Below are positions 22,742 to 33,249 of a stretch of DNA of 64,000 bases, in pieces; the first letter of the stretch is position 1, and each line of letters begins with the position of its first letter. Where the stretch lies: assembly GCA_946965045.2 (NCBI GenBank), contig OX337228.1, positions 62,001 through 126,000 of the forward strand. The letters are read 5' to 3'. The notes beneath the pieces are model-generated. The model ran no database searches and was not told the origin of the DNA. It saw only the letters and a list, made by a program, of their open reading frames with translations. The translations under genes were made by a program, and so were the position numbers. The DNA comes from Epithemia pelagica (lineage: Eukaryota > Bacillariophyta > Bacillariophyceae > Surirellales > Surirellaceae).

Positions 22742-22855
22742 AAGAGAGTTGAGTCCCGAATACAAGGTCGCGTAAACATATGCGGTCGCGGTAGAGAGTT
22801 GAGTCCCGAATGTCGGTCGCGTGTACCGTGTTGGTCGCATTAAAATTAAGGTCGC
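22742..22855. promoter_or_regulatory. GGTCGC hexamer cluster in a divergent promoter
   Basis: Five same-strand GGTCGC copies start at 22766, 22784, 22815, 22833 and 22850, with gaps of 18, 31, 18 and 17 nt. They overlap two copies of AGAGAGTTGAGTCCCGAAT (22742-22760 and 22794-22812). The cluster lies between the light-harvesting gene 2 start (22609, minus) and the carboxylase start (23328, plus). Array and position fit transcription-factor sites, but no factor is known to me for this hexamer. Confidence 0.4.
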
Positions 22856-23327
22856 TTCTGAGTCGCACTTACTTGGAGATTCGACTGCACGGGGCGATCC
22901 GGTTCGCGTCACCATCACTCTCGCACGAAACGTGGGGTACGTCACCTTTCTCACATGCATCTCTTGCTTGTCGGTTGTCGGCCACCATGTCGTGATGTCT
23001 GTCTCTCTTTCAAATTTCGACGAGGGATCCATTCTCGATCCGCATCATCTCTTTTTTTTTCCAGCAGTGCGTCGTCGTCGTCGTATTTGCTTCACAAAGA
23101 TTTGACGGGGAACCCACACACACAAATACATACACACAACTAGAACGAACCAGAGTATCCCTTGTGTTGCTTTGGGGGGGTTCGGTTCGACCTTGTCATT
23201 GTTTGGTTTGGATTGCGCTTCACAAATCCATCCATCCATTCTTTAGCAGTTCGTTGGCTCCTTCTTTTGCTTCTTTTGCTTCTTGTTGTGGTTGTGACAT
23301 TGTCTTGCGAGTCCTATTACGATCAAT

Positions 23328-26300
23328 ATGAGTGCTGCCGACACCACGACGACGACCAGCAGTGTCTTGTTGGACGAGGGGGGTACTGTCTTGGATGCCG
23401 GCGGGGAACCCACCACCACGGCGGCTGCCGTCTCGCGCATTCCCTCGTCGTCGAATCGACAATACCGTCGCTTTGCGTCGGTCCACGACTATGTGCAGGA
23501 ATGGGCCGGTGATAAGGCCCGCGTGATTACCCGCATTCTCATTGCCAACAATGGCGTGGCCGCCGTCAAGGCCATTCGATCCATTCGACGATGGTCCTAC
23601 GATGTTCTCGGCAATGAAAAAGCCATTTGCTTTGTTGTCATGGCCACACCCGAAGATTTGCGGTACGTTTCAAATGAATGGCAGGAAAATGTGTCACTCG
23701 TAATGTCTCTCTCTCACACACACACTCTTGGTTCTTCTTTGGGTTTTGGTTTCGGAATTGGATGGAATCGTCGTCCTGTGTCATTTGGACAGTGCCAATG
23801 CCGAGTACATTCGCATGGGCGATGTCATTGTCGACGTTCCCGGTGGTTCCAACAATCACAATTATGCCAATGTCACCCTCATTGTCGAATTGGCCCGCTT
23901 GCATGGTGTTCATGCCGTCTGGGCGGGATGGGGACATGCCAGTGAAAATCCCACCTTGCCTGATACCCTACACGCCAGTTTGCCGACCTCCATCAAGTTT
24001 ATTGGACCGGCTGGTCCGCCCATGCGAGCCTTGGGGGACAAAATTGGCAGTACGCTTATTGCGCAATCGGCCGGTGTCCCCTGCATTGCCTGGAATGGAC
24101 AAGACATTACCTGTACCTACGACGCGGAAGCAGGAGAATTGCCGCCGGGTGTCTACGAACAAGCCACGGTCACCACGGCCACGGCCGCCCAAGAAGCCGC
24201 CCAACGCATTGGCTTTCCCATCATGATCAAGGCTTCGGAAGGCGGTGGTGGCAAGGGCATTCGCAAGGTGGAACGGGTCGAGGATGTGGCCGATGCCTAT
24301 CGTCAAGTCTGTGGCGAAGTGCCAGGCAGTCCCATTTTTATCATGCAATTGTCTCGCAATGCGCGACATTTGGAAGTCCAATTGCTGGCCGATGAATACG
24401 GTGCTGCCATTGCCCTCAATGGCCGCGATTGTTCCGTCCAACGACGACATCAAAAAATTATTGAAGAAGGACCGCCCGTGGCGGCACCTCCGGCCGTGTG
24501 GGAACAAATGGAAGCGGCCGCCGTGGCCTTGGCCCAAGCCGTGCAGTATACCAATGCCGGTACCGTGGAATACTTGTACGACGAAGCCACACAAAAATTT
24601 TATTTTTTGGAACTCAATCCCCGTTTGCAAGTGGAACATCCCGTGACGGAAATGATTACCCAAGTCAATTTACCCGCCGCCCAATTGCAAGTGGCCATGG
24701 GCATTCCCTTGCATCACATTCCCGAAATTCGAGAATTGTATGGCCATGCTCGATTTCCGGAACCCGGCACGGATTCCACCATTGAGTTTGCCACGACACC
24801 ACGGAATCAAGCCGTCGGACATTGCATTGCCGTCCGAATTACGGCCGAAAATGCCGAAGCGGGCTTTCAACCGACGTCGGGCGGCATTCAAGAATTGAAT
24901 TTTCGATCGACGCCGAATGTGTGGGGTTATTTTTCCATGGACAGTTCGGGATCGATTCACGAATTTGCCGATTCGCAATTTGGACACTTGTTTGCCATTG
25001 GCGTCGAACGAGAACAGGCCCGACGGAACATGGTATTGGCCCTCAAGGAATTGAGTATTCGTGGCGATATTAGTACGACGGTGGATTATATTTCCAAACT
25101 CTTGGAATTGCCCGATTTTGTTGCCAATCGCATTGATACCGCCTGGTTGGATGGCATTATCCAAACCGTCGGAGGCCTCGAAGGCTTGGCGGCCGCCACG
25201 ACGCAGGATTCGCACACCAGTGGGGCCGCCACCAACCAAGAAGGACCGCACCCACATGTTTATGTGGTGTTGGGGGCTTCGATTTTGGCCTACGATGCCC
25301 GCAAAGACAATGAAACGCATTTTTTGGATTTGTTGGAACAAGGACAGTTACCCAATCGATCACTGTTGCAAATGACCCACAAGATGGAATTGATTTTATC
25401 CTCCATCAAGTACAAGTTGACCTGTGCCTGCAATGGACCGCATGATTTTTCCATTCGCTTGCAAACCAACGACACGGACCTTAGTCCAGCCGTCCAAACC
25501 AATGTGCGTGTCTTGAGTGATGGCGGATACTTGATTGCGATTGGTGGACAATCCTATGTGGCCTATGTCACGAGCCGAAGTACCGTCTCGACCGGACTCC
25601 GATTGACGGTGGGCGGTGCCACGGTCGTCTTTTCGCCCGATTACGATCCCACCTCGCTCCGTACCGAAGTGGCGGGCAAATTGGTCAAGAAATTAAAGCA
25701 CCAAGGCGAGGCCGTCAAAAAGGGCCAGGTCTATGCCGAAATTGAAGTCATGAAAATGTTCTTGCCCGTCCGGGTCGAAGAATCGGGAACCCTGGCCGCC
25801 TGGCATGTCAATGAAGGCGCCGCGCTGGCCGCTGGCGATTTAATGGCCACGGTCGAATTGGACAATCCCGAAAATGTCGCCCGCATTCAAGTCTTTGACG
25901 GTCCTTTGCAAGTGCCGACCACGACGACGAGTATCCAACAACAACAACAACAACCACGACCCCATTTGCAGTTTCGGGCCGCCTTGGAACGGTTGCAAAG
26001 TGCCTTGGCGGGATATCTGCCCACCAATGTCGACCAAGCCTGGGAAACCTTGGCCTTGGCCGTGACGTCGCCTCTCTTGCCGGCCCATGAAATTGAAGAA
26101 CAATTGTCGGTCCTCAATGGACGCATTCCCGCACCCTTGTTTGGAGGCATTTCCCAAGTACTCAAGGACTTTCGTCAAGCCTGGGATGCCCGGGCTTCGG
26201 GAGCGTCGGGAATTCCAGTCAAGTACGTTGTTTTTTATATGTGGTTGTTCTTTCATGTGGGGCAAGATACCAGGCTCGGTGAATGTCAAACTCACTTGCT

Positions 26301-29300
26301 GCATATTGCCATTTATTTTGCAGGTTCCCAGCCACGGATATTCTGTCCATCATGGACAAGTACTATGAAGGAATGGACAATGCAGCGGAGAAGCAAGCGC
26401 TCATGTCGGTTACGGAATTGCTTCGTAACACAGTCTTACCCTATACCAAGAGCAAGGCATCGGGAGTCCCTGGAGCGGAACGTGCCATTCTATGCTTTGA
26501 CGAAATACTCCGCAAGTGGATTTCGGTCGAGCGATGGTTTTGTGAAGGCGGCAGTACCACCACCTTTTCGGATGTGGTGGAAAATCTTCGAAAAGCGCAC
26601 AAGACCGAAGCTCAAACCGTCTTGGACATTTGCCGGGCGCACGAACAGCTGGCCACAACGTCCGGAATTATCCTGCGAATCTTGGGGGCCATTAGTGACG
26701 GTACCCGATTGGATCTAGAAGCCATTGACTCTCCAGATATTGGCAAGATGGTGTCCCTGGTGGCTGGCGCCGAGAGTCTGCCCACTGTCATGCCAGCCAT
26801 TGCGGAGATTGGCTCCTTGGTGGGGAACCAAGATTCCTATGCCGAAGTGACACTGCGGGCACGCAAGTTGCTGATGCAAGTCAGCATGCCTAGCTTTATT
26901 CGACGTCGTGAAAAAATTCTCGGAGCAGCCCAAACCATTGCCGAACAAGAGGGAGCAGCTCCCTCTCGAGAAGTCCAAGACTTGCTGGCAGACCGGTATC
27001 CCATTGTGGATGTCTTGTTTTCGGTGCTCAAATCATCCGACGTGTCGCCCGCTGTCTCGGTAGGACTTTTGGAATTGTATCTCAGACATTTGTACCGCCC
27101 GTATACCATTAAGAAGTTTGAGAGAGATGTCGACAGTCATGTGGTCAAGTTTTCATTTTTGAACAAACCAGCCGAAGGCGTCTTCAACGCAGGCTTGTCC
27201 ATGACAAGTATGACGGACTTGTCAAGGGCCGTCAGTACTGGTTCCCTGAGCAAAATGGCGGATTCCGCAGAGGACCTCAAGTCCAAAGACACGAGCGACT
27301 CCATGCAAGAGCGCGTGCCTCCAACTGTCGAGAGAACTGGCCTGTGTGTCATTGTGGACAATATCGCCGCTGTGAACTCAACGATGGAGTCTGCCCTCTC
27401 CAGAATTACGCCAAACGCATCTCAAAGTGAAACGAGCCCAGTCAATGTCATGTATCTCATTGTGGTGGGGGAAAATGCCAATGTCGGAGACGAGAATGAA
27501 GACGACATTGCAACCAAATGTGAAGAAGCCCTTGCTCCCTTTGGCAGCCAGCTGACTGCGGCTGGAATGCGTCGCGTGAGTTTCATCTTTGATCGCCGTG
27601 GTGGTGACGTGGATTTGGAGGACTCCACTCCAGCTCTCTTGACGTACCGTGCTCCGAGCTTTAACGAAGATGTGCTGTACCGTCACATTGACCCAAGCCT
27701 TGCTTCGCATCTCGAACTCAGTCGCTTATCGGCCAACTTTACTCTCAAGAGCTTGGGATCCAGGCATTCAGCGGCCTGTCATGTGCACATGTATGACTGT
27801 CGTCCCAAGACAAGTGCGCTGGAAAAAGACAAATGGGCCAAGAAAGATCCTCGTGTCTTTGCCCGAGCGCTGAGCGTGGAAATGGACTTTTCATCCGCTA
27901 GCTTTGAACGTGTGCTTGTGGATGCCTTGAATGCAATGGACCTCTGCTCGTTGAAGAACACGAGTGACAACCATTTGTTCCTGAGTCTTGTCAGTGACTT
28001 TGAACGTAACGTGGTCGACCCTGTCGTGGTCGAACAAATTGTTGCTGGTGTGGTCAAGCGTCATAGTCATCGCATTTCGGCTCTCCGGATTGTGGAAGTT
28101 GAAACACGAATTGTATGCTGCTTGAGTCCCGACTCGCCTCCTGTGGCGATCCGTTTGTTCTCGAGTAATCCCACTGGGTTTGTCCAAGTGATGAACACAT
28201 ATGTGGAGGCAGCGAGTGATACTCAGCGTGTCTACAAGCTCATTGGAGGAACCAAGGCCAGTTTGGCTGGTACAGGTGATAGCTCCTGGGATGGTAAAAA
28301 TGTGAATACGCCCTACCCCTTGACACGTCCCTTTGATGCCCAGCGTAAGGCAGCTCTTCGATCCTCGGACACTGTATACTGCTATGATCTACCCGCCTTG
28401 TTTGAAGCCGCGGTCGAGCAACAATGGGAAGAAGCATTGGAAAAGAACCAAAAGGGCTCACGCAACACCTCGCGGCCTTTGATGGTGATGTACACCACAG
28501 AACTTGTGGTCAAGAAGAAGAACGGTGTGCCTACGCCTTGGACGTTGCAAGACTATCGGAACGGCGACTTGCAGCTTGTCCAAGAAAATCGCGGAGCTGG
28601 GCACAACAATGTCGGAATGGTGGCATGGCTCGTGACATTGCGGACCGTGGAATGTCCTAGTGTAAGAACTTTGTTTGGCTCGGAGCTTTCAGTGTGGTGA
28701 TCACCCCCGTGTATTTCGAAATGTCTCACGTCTTCCTTTTTGCTTTCTTGCTTGCTGTTGTGTTGAATACGCAGGGACGACAAGTCATTCTTATTGCCAA
28801 CGATATTACCGTCAAGGCTGGAAGTTTTGGAACACGCGAAGATGTCGTGTTCAAAATGGCATCCGATATGGCACGGGAAAAGCGGATACCCCGTCTCTTT
28901 ATTGCCGCCAACTCGGGAGCCCGGATTGGGTTGGCCGATGGTGTCAAGAAAGCCTTTCAGGTGGCCTTTAAGGACCCGGCCAAACCGGAAAATGGCTTTG
29001 ACTTTTGCTATCTCGAAAAGGACATGTACGATAAATTAACGGCCGATGATTCCTTTCCCGAAGTGAGATGCGTGGAGGACACGTACAATGGACGACCCGT
29101 CTACCGCATTACCGACATTATTGGCAAGGAACCTGACTTGGGTGTGGAAAATCTTCAAGGATCGGGTCTCATTGCCGGCGAAACGAGTATTGCCTACGAG
29201 AATATCTTTACCATGACGGTGGTGTTGGGTCGTACCGTGGGAATTGGAGCCTACTTGGTCCGCCTCGGTCAACGAACGATCCAGAAAACGGCGGCGGCTC

Positions 29301-30835
29301 CCATTATTCTGACGGGATACCAAGCTCTCAACAAACTCATGGGTGTCGATGTCTATTCGACCAATGAACAAATTGGAGGACCGGGCATTATGCACTTGAA
29401 TGGCATTTCGCATCAGGTGGCACCGGATCCGCTCTTGGCCGTCAAGGCCGCCGTGGATTGGCTCTCGTATGTGCCTTCGACCCGCGGTGGGTTGTTGCCC
29501 GTGACGGACATTACCGGGATTGACAATGTGGAGCGCAAAATTGCCTTTTGTCCCCAAGCCGGTGCTCCGTACGATCCCCGAATGCTCGTGGGTGGCGGAC
29601 ACGACGACGATGGCAATTGGATTAGTGGCTTTTTTGACAAGGATAGTTTTACGGAAAGTTTGGCTGGTTGGGCCAAGACCGTCGTGGTGGGACGAGCGCG
29701 ATTGGGCGGGATTCCCATGGGTGTCATTATCACCGAAAATCGTACGGTCGAAGCCATTCGTCCCGCCGATCCGGCCGATCTCAAGGCGTCGGAAACGGTC
29801 AATCAAGAGGCGGGTTGTGTCTGGTTCCCCAGTTCGGCCTACAAGACGGCTCAATCCATTAACGATTTCCGGACCGAAGATTTACCACTCATTGTCTTTG
29901 CCAATTGGCGTGGGTTTAGTGGCGGACAGCGGGACATGTTTGAGGAAGTGTTAAAGTATGGTTCCATGATTGTCGATGCCTTTTGTGCGTACGAACAACC
30001 CGTCTTTATCTTTATTCCTCCCTTTGGTGAAATTCGGGGAGGAGCCTGGGTCGTGTTGGATTCCTGCATTAATGCGTCCGTCATGGAAATGTATGCCACC
30101 AAGGGTACGGCCCGGGGCGGTGTCTTGGAAGCCAATGGCGCCGCCTCGGTCAAGTACCGGACCCGCGATTTGATTGCCACCATGCATCGGTTGGACAGTG
30201 CCCTGATGAAATACGATCAAGACTTGTTGTCGGCAGTGGACGAAACGACCCAAGCGGACATAAAGGCGCACATTGCGGCCCGCGAGCACCAACTCTTGCC
30301 CGTGTACGAACAAATTTCGGTGCAATTTTGCGAATTGCACGATACACCGGGTCGCATGAAGGCCGTGGGTGTGATTGAACAAGAGGTGGAATGGGAAACT
30401 TCTCGATCCTACTTTTATTGGCGACTCCGTCGCAAATTGGCGGAATTTGATTTGCGTCGGCAATTGATTGAAGGGTCCAACTTGGGACGGGGGGTCAAGG
30501 CCTTGACGCCCTTGGAGGCGTCGGCCATGATTCAACAATGGTTTACCCAAGATACTGCCGGAACGTCATCGTCGTCCTTGTGGAAGCATGACGACAAGGC
30601 CGTCTTGGCGTGGATGGCCGATCATCATGCCGATTTGGAACAGCGCATTTTGGGCTTTCACAAGGAGGTGGTATCGGCCGAAGTCGCCCAAGTCATTACG
30701 GCGGGTGGCAATACCGCGCAAGTGGGCATTGCCGGCATTGTCGAAGGCCTCTCGCGCGGCGTCGATCAATTGTCGCCCGAGGAACAACGACAAGTACGAG
30801 CCTTGCTCCGCACGACGTTTGGACTCGACGCGTGA
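23328..30835 (+). CDS. ACC: Homomeric acetyl-CoA carboxylase
   Basis: Four exons (23328-23662, 23793-26222, 26324-28661, 28775-30835) join in frame to give 2387 residues, normal for the eukaryotic multidomain enzyme, which makes malonyl-CoA from acetyl-CoA, bicarbonate and ATP. The biotin carboxylase part starts [10 protein letters not shown] with [20 protein letters not shown], the ATP-grasp loop [15 protein letters not shown] (about residue 256) and [14 protein letters not shown]. The carrier domain has [11 protein letters not shown], with biotinyl Lys near residue 766. The central ACC domain follows. The carboxyltransferase from about 1700 has [46 protein letters not shown] and [14 protein letters not shown]. 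The N-terminus ([13 protein letters not shown]) lacks an AFAP-type leader, so this is probably the cytosolic isoform feeding fatty-acid elongation; a plastid form would be elsewhere. All three introns use GTACGT- or GTAAGA-type donors. Confidence 0.95.
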
Positions 30836-31069
30836 TAGAGGCGAAATCTCTAGAATACCAAACTTAACACACCAACGAGTAAAGTAGTAACGATTAGGAA
30901 ACAGAATTCTCTACTAGTAGACAAGAGTTTCTTTTATACTCTCTCTAGAGTGTATAAAAGGTGGTGATTCACACCCAACGACTCGAGAGCCACGGCAACA
31001 ACAACAAGAAGCCATTGGGTTCGCCTGGTGGATACTTTGTGTGGTTTCATTCCTAGTAGGAGCTACTTT

Positions 31070-31195
31070 TTGGTTTGCTGCTGCTTGTCTTGAAGAAATT
31101 CTTGAAGGAGTTCTTGTCCTTGTTACACAGGGCCTTGGGGACATTTTCCTTGCTCCACTCCCATGCTTTGGTCGCATGTTCTTGCAAGACATCGA
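31070..31195 (-). pseudogene. Relic of Rossmann-protein gene 3' end
   Basis: On the minus strand this is homologous to 31486-31612, encoding the C-terminal LQEQAAKAWEWSKVNVPKAL and following tail of the intact gene. The copy reads LQEHATKAWEWSKENVPKAL then CNKDKNSF. It has no upstream part of the gene and arose by the local tandem duplication. Confidence 0.82.
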
Positions 31196-31197
31196 GT

Positions 31198-31275
31198 GTC
31201 GACCAATGGTCGGCCGAGGAACAACGCCAAGTGCGAGCCTTGCTCCGCACCACGTTTGGTCTCGATGCGTCCTAG
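31198..31275 (+). pseudogene. Relic of carboxylase gene 3' end
   Basis: This matches the final codons of the carboxylase gene (30761-30835). Both contain GAGGAACAACG then CGAGCCTTGCTCCGCAC and end in a TTTGG(A/T)CTCGA(C/T)GCG stretch. The stop is TAG in the copy (GCGTCCTAG) and TGA in the gene. It is flanked by the duplicated 3' untranslated region and has no upstream coding sequence. Confidence 0.85.
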
Positions 31276-31483
31276 AGGCAAAATCTCTAGAATACCAAAC
31301 TGGACACACCAACGAGTAAAGTAGTAACACTATTAGGAAACAGAATTCTCTTCTAGTAGACAAGAGTTTCTCTTTAGAGTGTATAGAAGGTGGCCAACGA
31401 TTCAAGAGCCTTCAAGAAGAAGAACAACAAGAAGCCAATTCTTTCGTGTTGTGCATGCTTTGTAGTGTTCCATTCCTAGTTGG

Positions 31484-32557
31484 TTACTTTTTGGGTTGCT
31501 TGTCTTGAAATTCTTGAAGGATTTCTTGTCCTTGTTGCAATGCCTTGGGGACATTGACCTTGCTCCACTCCCACGCTTTGGCCGCTTGTTCTTGGAGGAC
31601 TTTTATGGCATCGGAAAACCCTGTTGCGGGTGGATCGTTGGTGAGTGCTTTAATGGCAGCGGTTCCATCAATCACCGATTCGGTACAGTCTCCCACTGCT
31701 GCCGCCGCACAGGCCTTGGCCACGGCCGTGACCGACACGGGAGGTCGCAAGGCTACCTTGACCAATCCCGGAGGCAACAAGTCGGCCACAGTTGTAACAA
31801 TTGGCCACGACAAGACTTGTTCGACGGCCGAACCGTATTCGGTCGTGACGCGGGGCGGAGCAATGCCAAACGACGAACCGCCATAGATGAAGGAGGGTTG
31901 AATCACGGTGCATTTCGTCGTGTCACCATTCACAGCCTCCAAGGCGGCGGCCGCTGCTTCTTGTTTGCCTTGGACATAGCTGGCGACAAAGTCGGGAATG
32001 CCAAAGGTTCCTGGCAAGTCGGCCACATCGGCACTGACACCAATCAAGACGGCGCGTTGCAATCCTCCTTGGTCATTGTCCGCAGCCGCAGAAGCCGATG
32101 CTTGAAAGGCAGCGACATTGGCCGCTCCATTGCCTTGCCGTAACGCCGTGGGATTCGTGCCAATGGCCCCGACACAACTAATCACGGCCTGGGGAAAATT
32201 GGCGGCCGCTTGAATGTGGTTGGCATCGTCGGTCCCCAAGGTGGCTTGATTCCACGTGACGGAATTCGTCCAGTCTTGTCCGATATATTCCTGGGGAATC
32301 ACACCCGATTGACTGACACTTGTCACTTGCAGATTGTTGTAGTCCTCGACCAAGGCTTGACAGACGCGAGAGCCAACAAAGCCCGTACCGCCAAAGACGG
32401 TCACTCGTTGAATGTTTTTGTTCGTATTGGTATTCGTACTACTCAAGGCATGAACGCTACTGCCACTCGAGGCCAAGCACAACAGCAACCAGAAGGCAAC
32501 CATTCTCCCCACCCAGAGAAGGAGCATTCGATACGATGGTTGCCACAGAATCTTCAT
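31484..32557 (-). CDS. NAD(P)-binding Rossmann-fold protein, atypical SDR
   Basis: A single exon encodes 357 residues. An N-terminal hydrophobic leader (MLLLWVGRMVAFWLLLCLAS, ending VHALSS) precedes the dinucleotide-binding motif VTVFGGTGFVGSRVCQALVE, a GxxGxxG pattern typical of atypical short-chain dehydrogenases. Later conserved-looking pieces are AVISCVGAIGTNP, VLIGVSADVADLP, SYVQGKQEAAAAALE and TVIQPSFIYGGSSFGIAPP, which fits the YxxxK-region and substrate side of the fold. Similar proteins in plants are plastoglobule or mitochondrial oxidoreductase-like, but substrate and location here are inferred. The leader could be a signal peptide for a complex plastid; no AFAP motif is evident. 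It converges on the carboxylase gene. Confidence 0.75.
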   Translation of the reverse strand: MKILWQPSYRMLLLWVGRMVAFWLLLCLASSGSSVHALSSTNTNTNKNIQRVTVFGGTGFVGSRVCQALVEDYNNLQVTSVSQSGVIPQEYIGQDWTNSVTWNQATLGTDDANHIQAAANFPQAVISCVGAIGTNPTALRQGNGAANVAAFQASASAAADNDQGGLQRAVLIGVSADVADLPGTFGIPDFVASYVQGKQEAAAAALEAVNGDTTKCTVIQPSFIYGGSSFGIAPPRVTTEYGSAVEQVLSWPIVTTVADLLPPGLVKVALRPPVSVTAVAKACAAAAVGDCTESVIDGTAAIKALTNDPPATGFSDAIKVLQEQAAKAWEWSKVNVPKALQQGQEILQEFQDKQPKK

Positions 32558-32654
32558 GGTTTGTGTTGTTTGTTTGGAATAGATGGATCCGTCCCGGGAC
32601 TAACTCCCCCTGCAAACGTGACTGGTGTCAAGATCAAAAAGTCGCAGCGACATT

Positions 32655-33245
32655 CGTCTCGACCGATCTTTCCGCGCGCGTCGGGTTGCCGTGTGCGTGT
32701 GTGTGGACCGTTGGTGGCTCTCATTTTTTTGGGGTGCCATTCTTCTCCACCGTCTTTTGTGTTTGGTTCGGTCGGCACTGTGACTGGTTGCTGGCTGCTT
32801 CATTGCTTGCTTGGTTGGCTCTCTCTCTCTCTCTTTCCAACCTTGTTTTGGTTTTCGTTGAGAGAATGAGAGAGAGAGAGAGTGAGCCACTAATACAATC
32901 CAATGGTAGCTGCTCGGTGTTGGCACACGGCACAGGATTGCGACCCGAATCATCAATCATGAGGTCTTGGCCACAAAGTGTGGTGGTGCTGCACGGCCAG
33001 TCGAGACACTCGACACCAACGGCTGTCTGGCATTCTACGAGGACTGTGCCACACACGGTCGTTGGTGAGAGAAAGAGTCGTCTCTATACGCTCCACCACC
33101 TCTCCAATCTGCTTCCTCCAAGAGGATCATCCACATATATTCTCGTCACCATTGCCGTTCGCGATCCTGCAAGAATACTGTTTGTGGTCGGTCCTCGAGG
33201 ACGGATTCGAGATCCAGGAATCGGGCTGTAATTCGAGATGGAGGA
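32655..33245 (+). repeat. Duplicated segment including GC-rich element copy 3
   Basis: The segment starts with the GC-rich element (32655-32735: CGCGCGTCGGGTTGCCGTGT, then GTGGACCGTTGGTGGCTC and CATTTTTT). GTGACTGGTTGCTGGCTGCT and CTTGCTTGG follow, resembling the region just upstream of SGNH paralogue 1 at about 11030 (minus: GTGACTGGCTGTTGGTTGCT). The right part matches the 13990-14160 region. No SGNH gene follows, so this looks like an orphan promoter and leader copy. Confidence 0.68.
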
Positions 33246-33249
33246 GTCG

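Larger units (their letters stand above)
30761..31612. repeat. Tandem duplication spanning two convergent gene ends
   Basis: Unit 1 (about 30761-31197) and unit 2 (about 31198-31612) are diverged direct copies. Each holds the last codons of the carboxylase gene, its 3' flank (CTCTAGAATACCAAAC, CACACCAACGAGTAAAGTAG, AACAGAATTCTCT), and the 3' end of the minus-strand Rossmann gene. The functional carboxylase end is in unit 1 and the functional Rossmann end in unit 2. The other halves are relics. Offsets are about 437 nt for the left half and about 414 nt for the right half. Confidence 0.88.
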
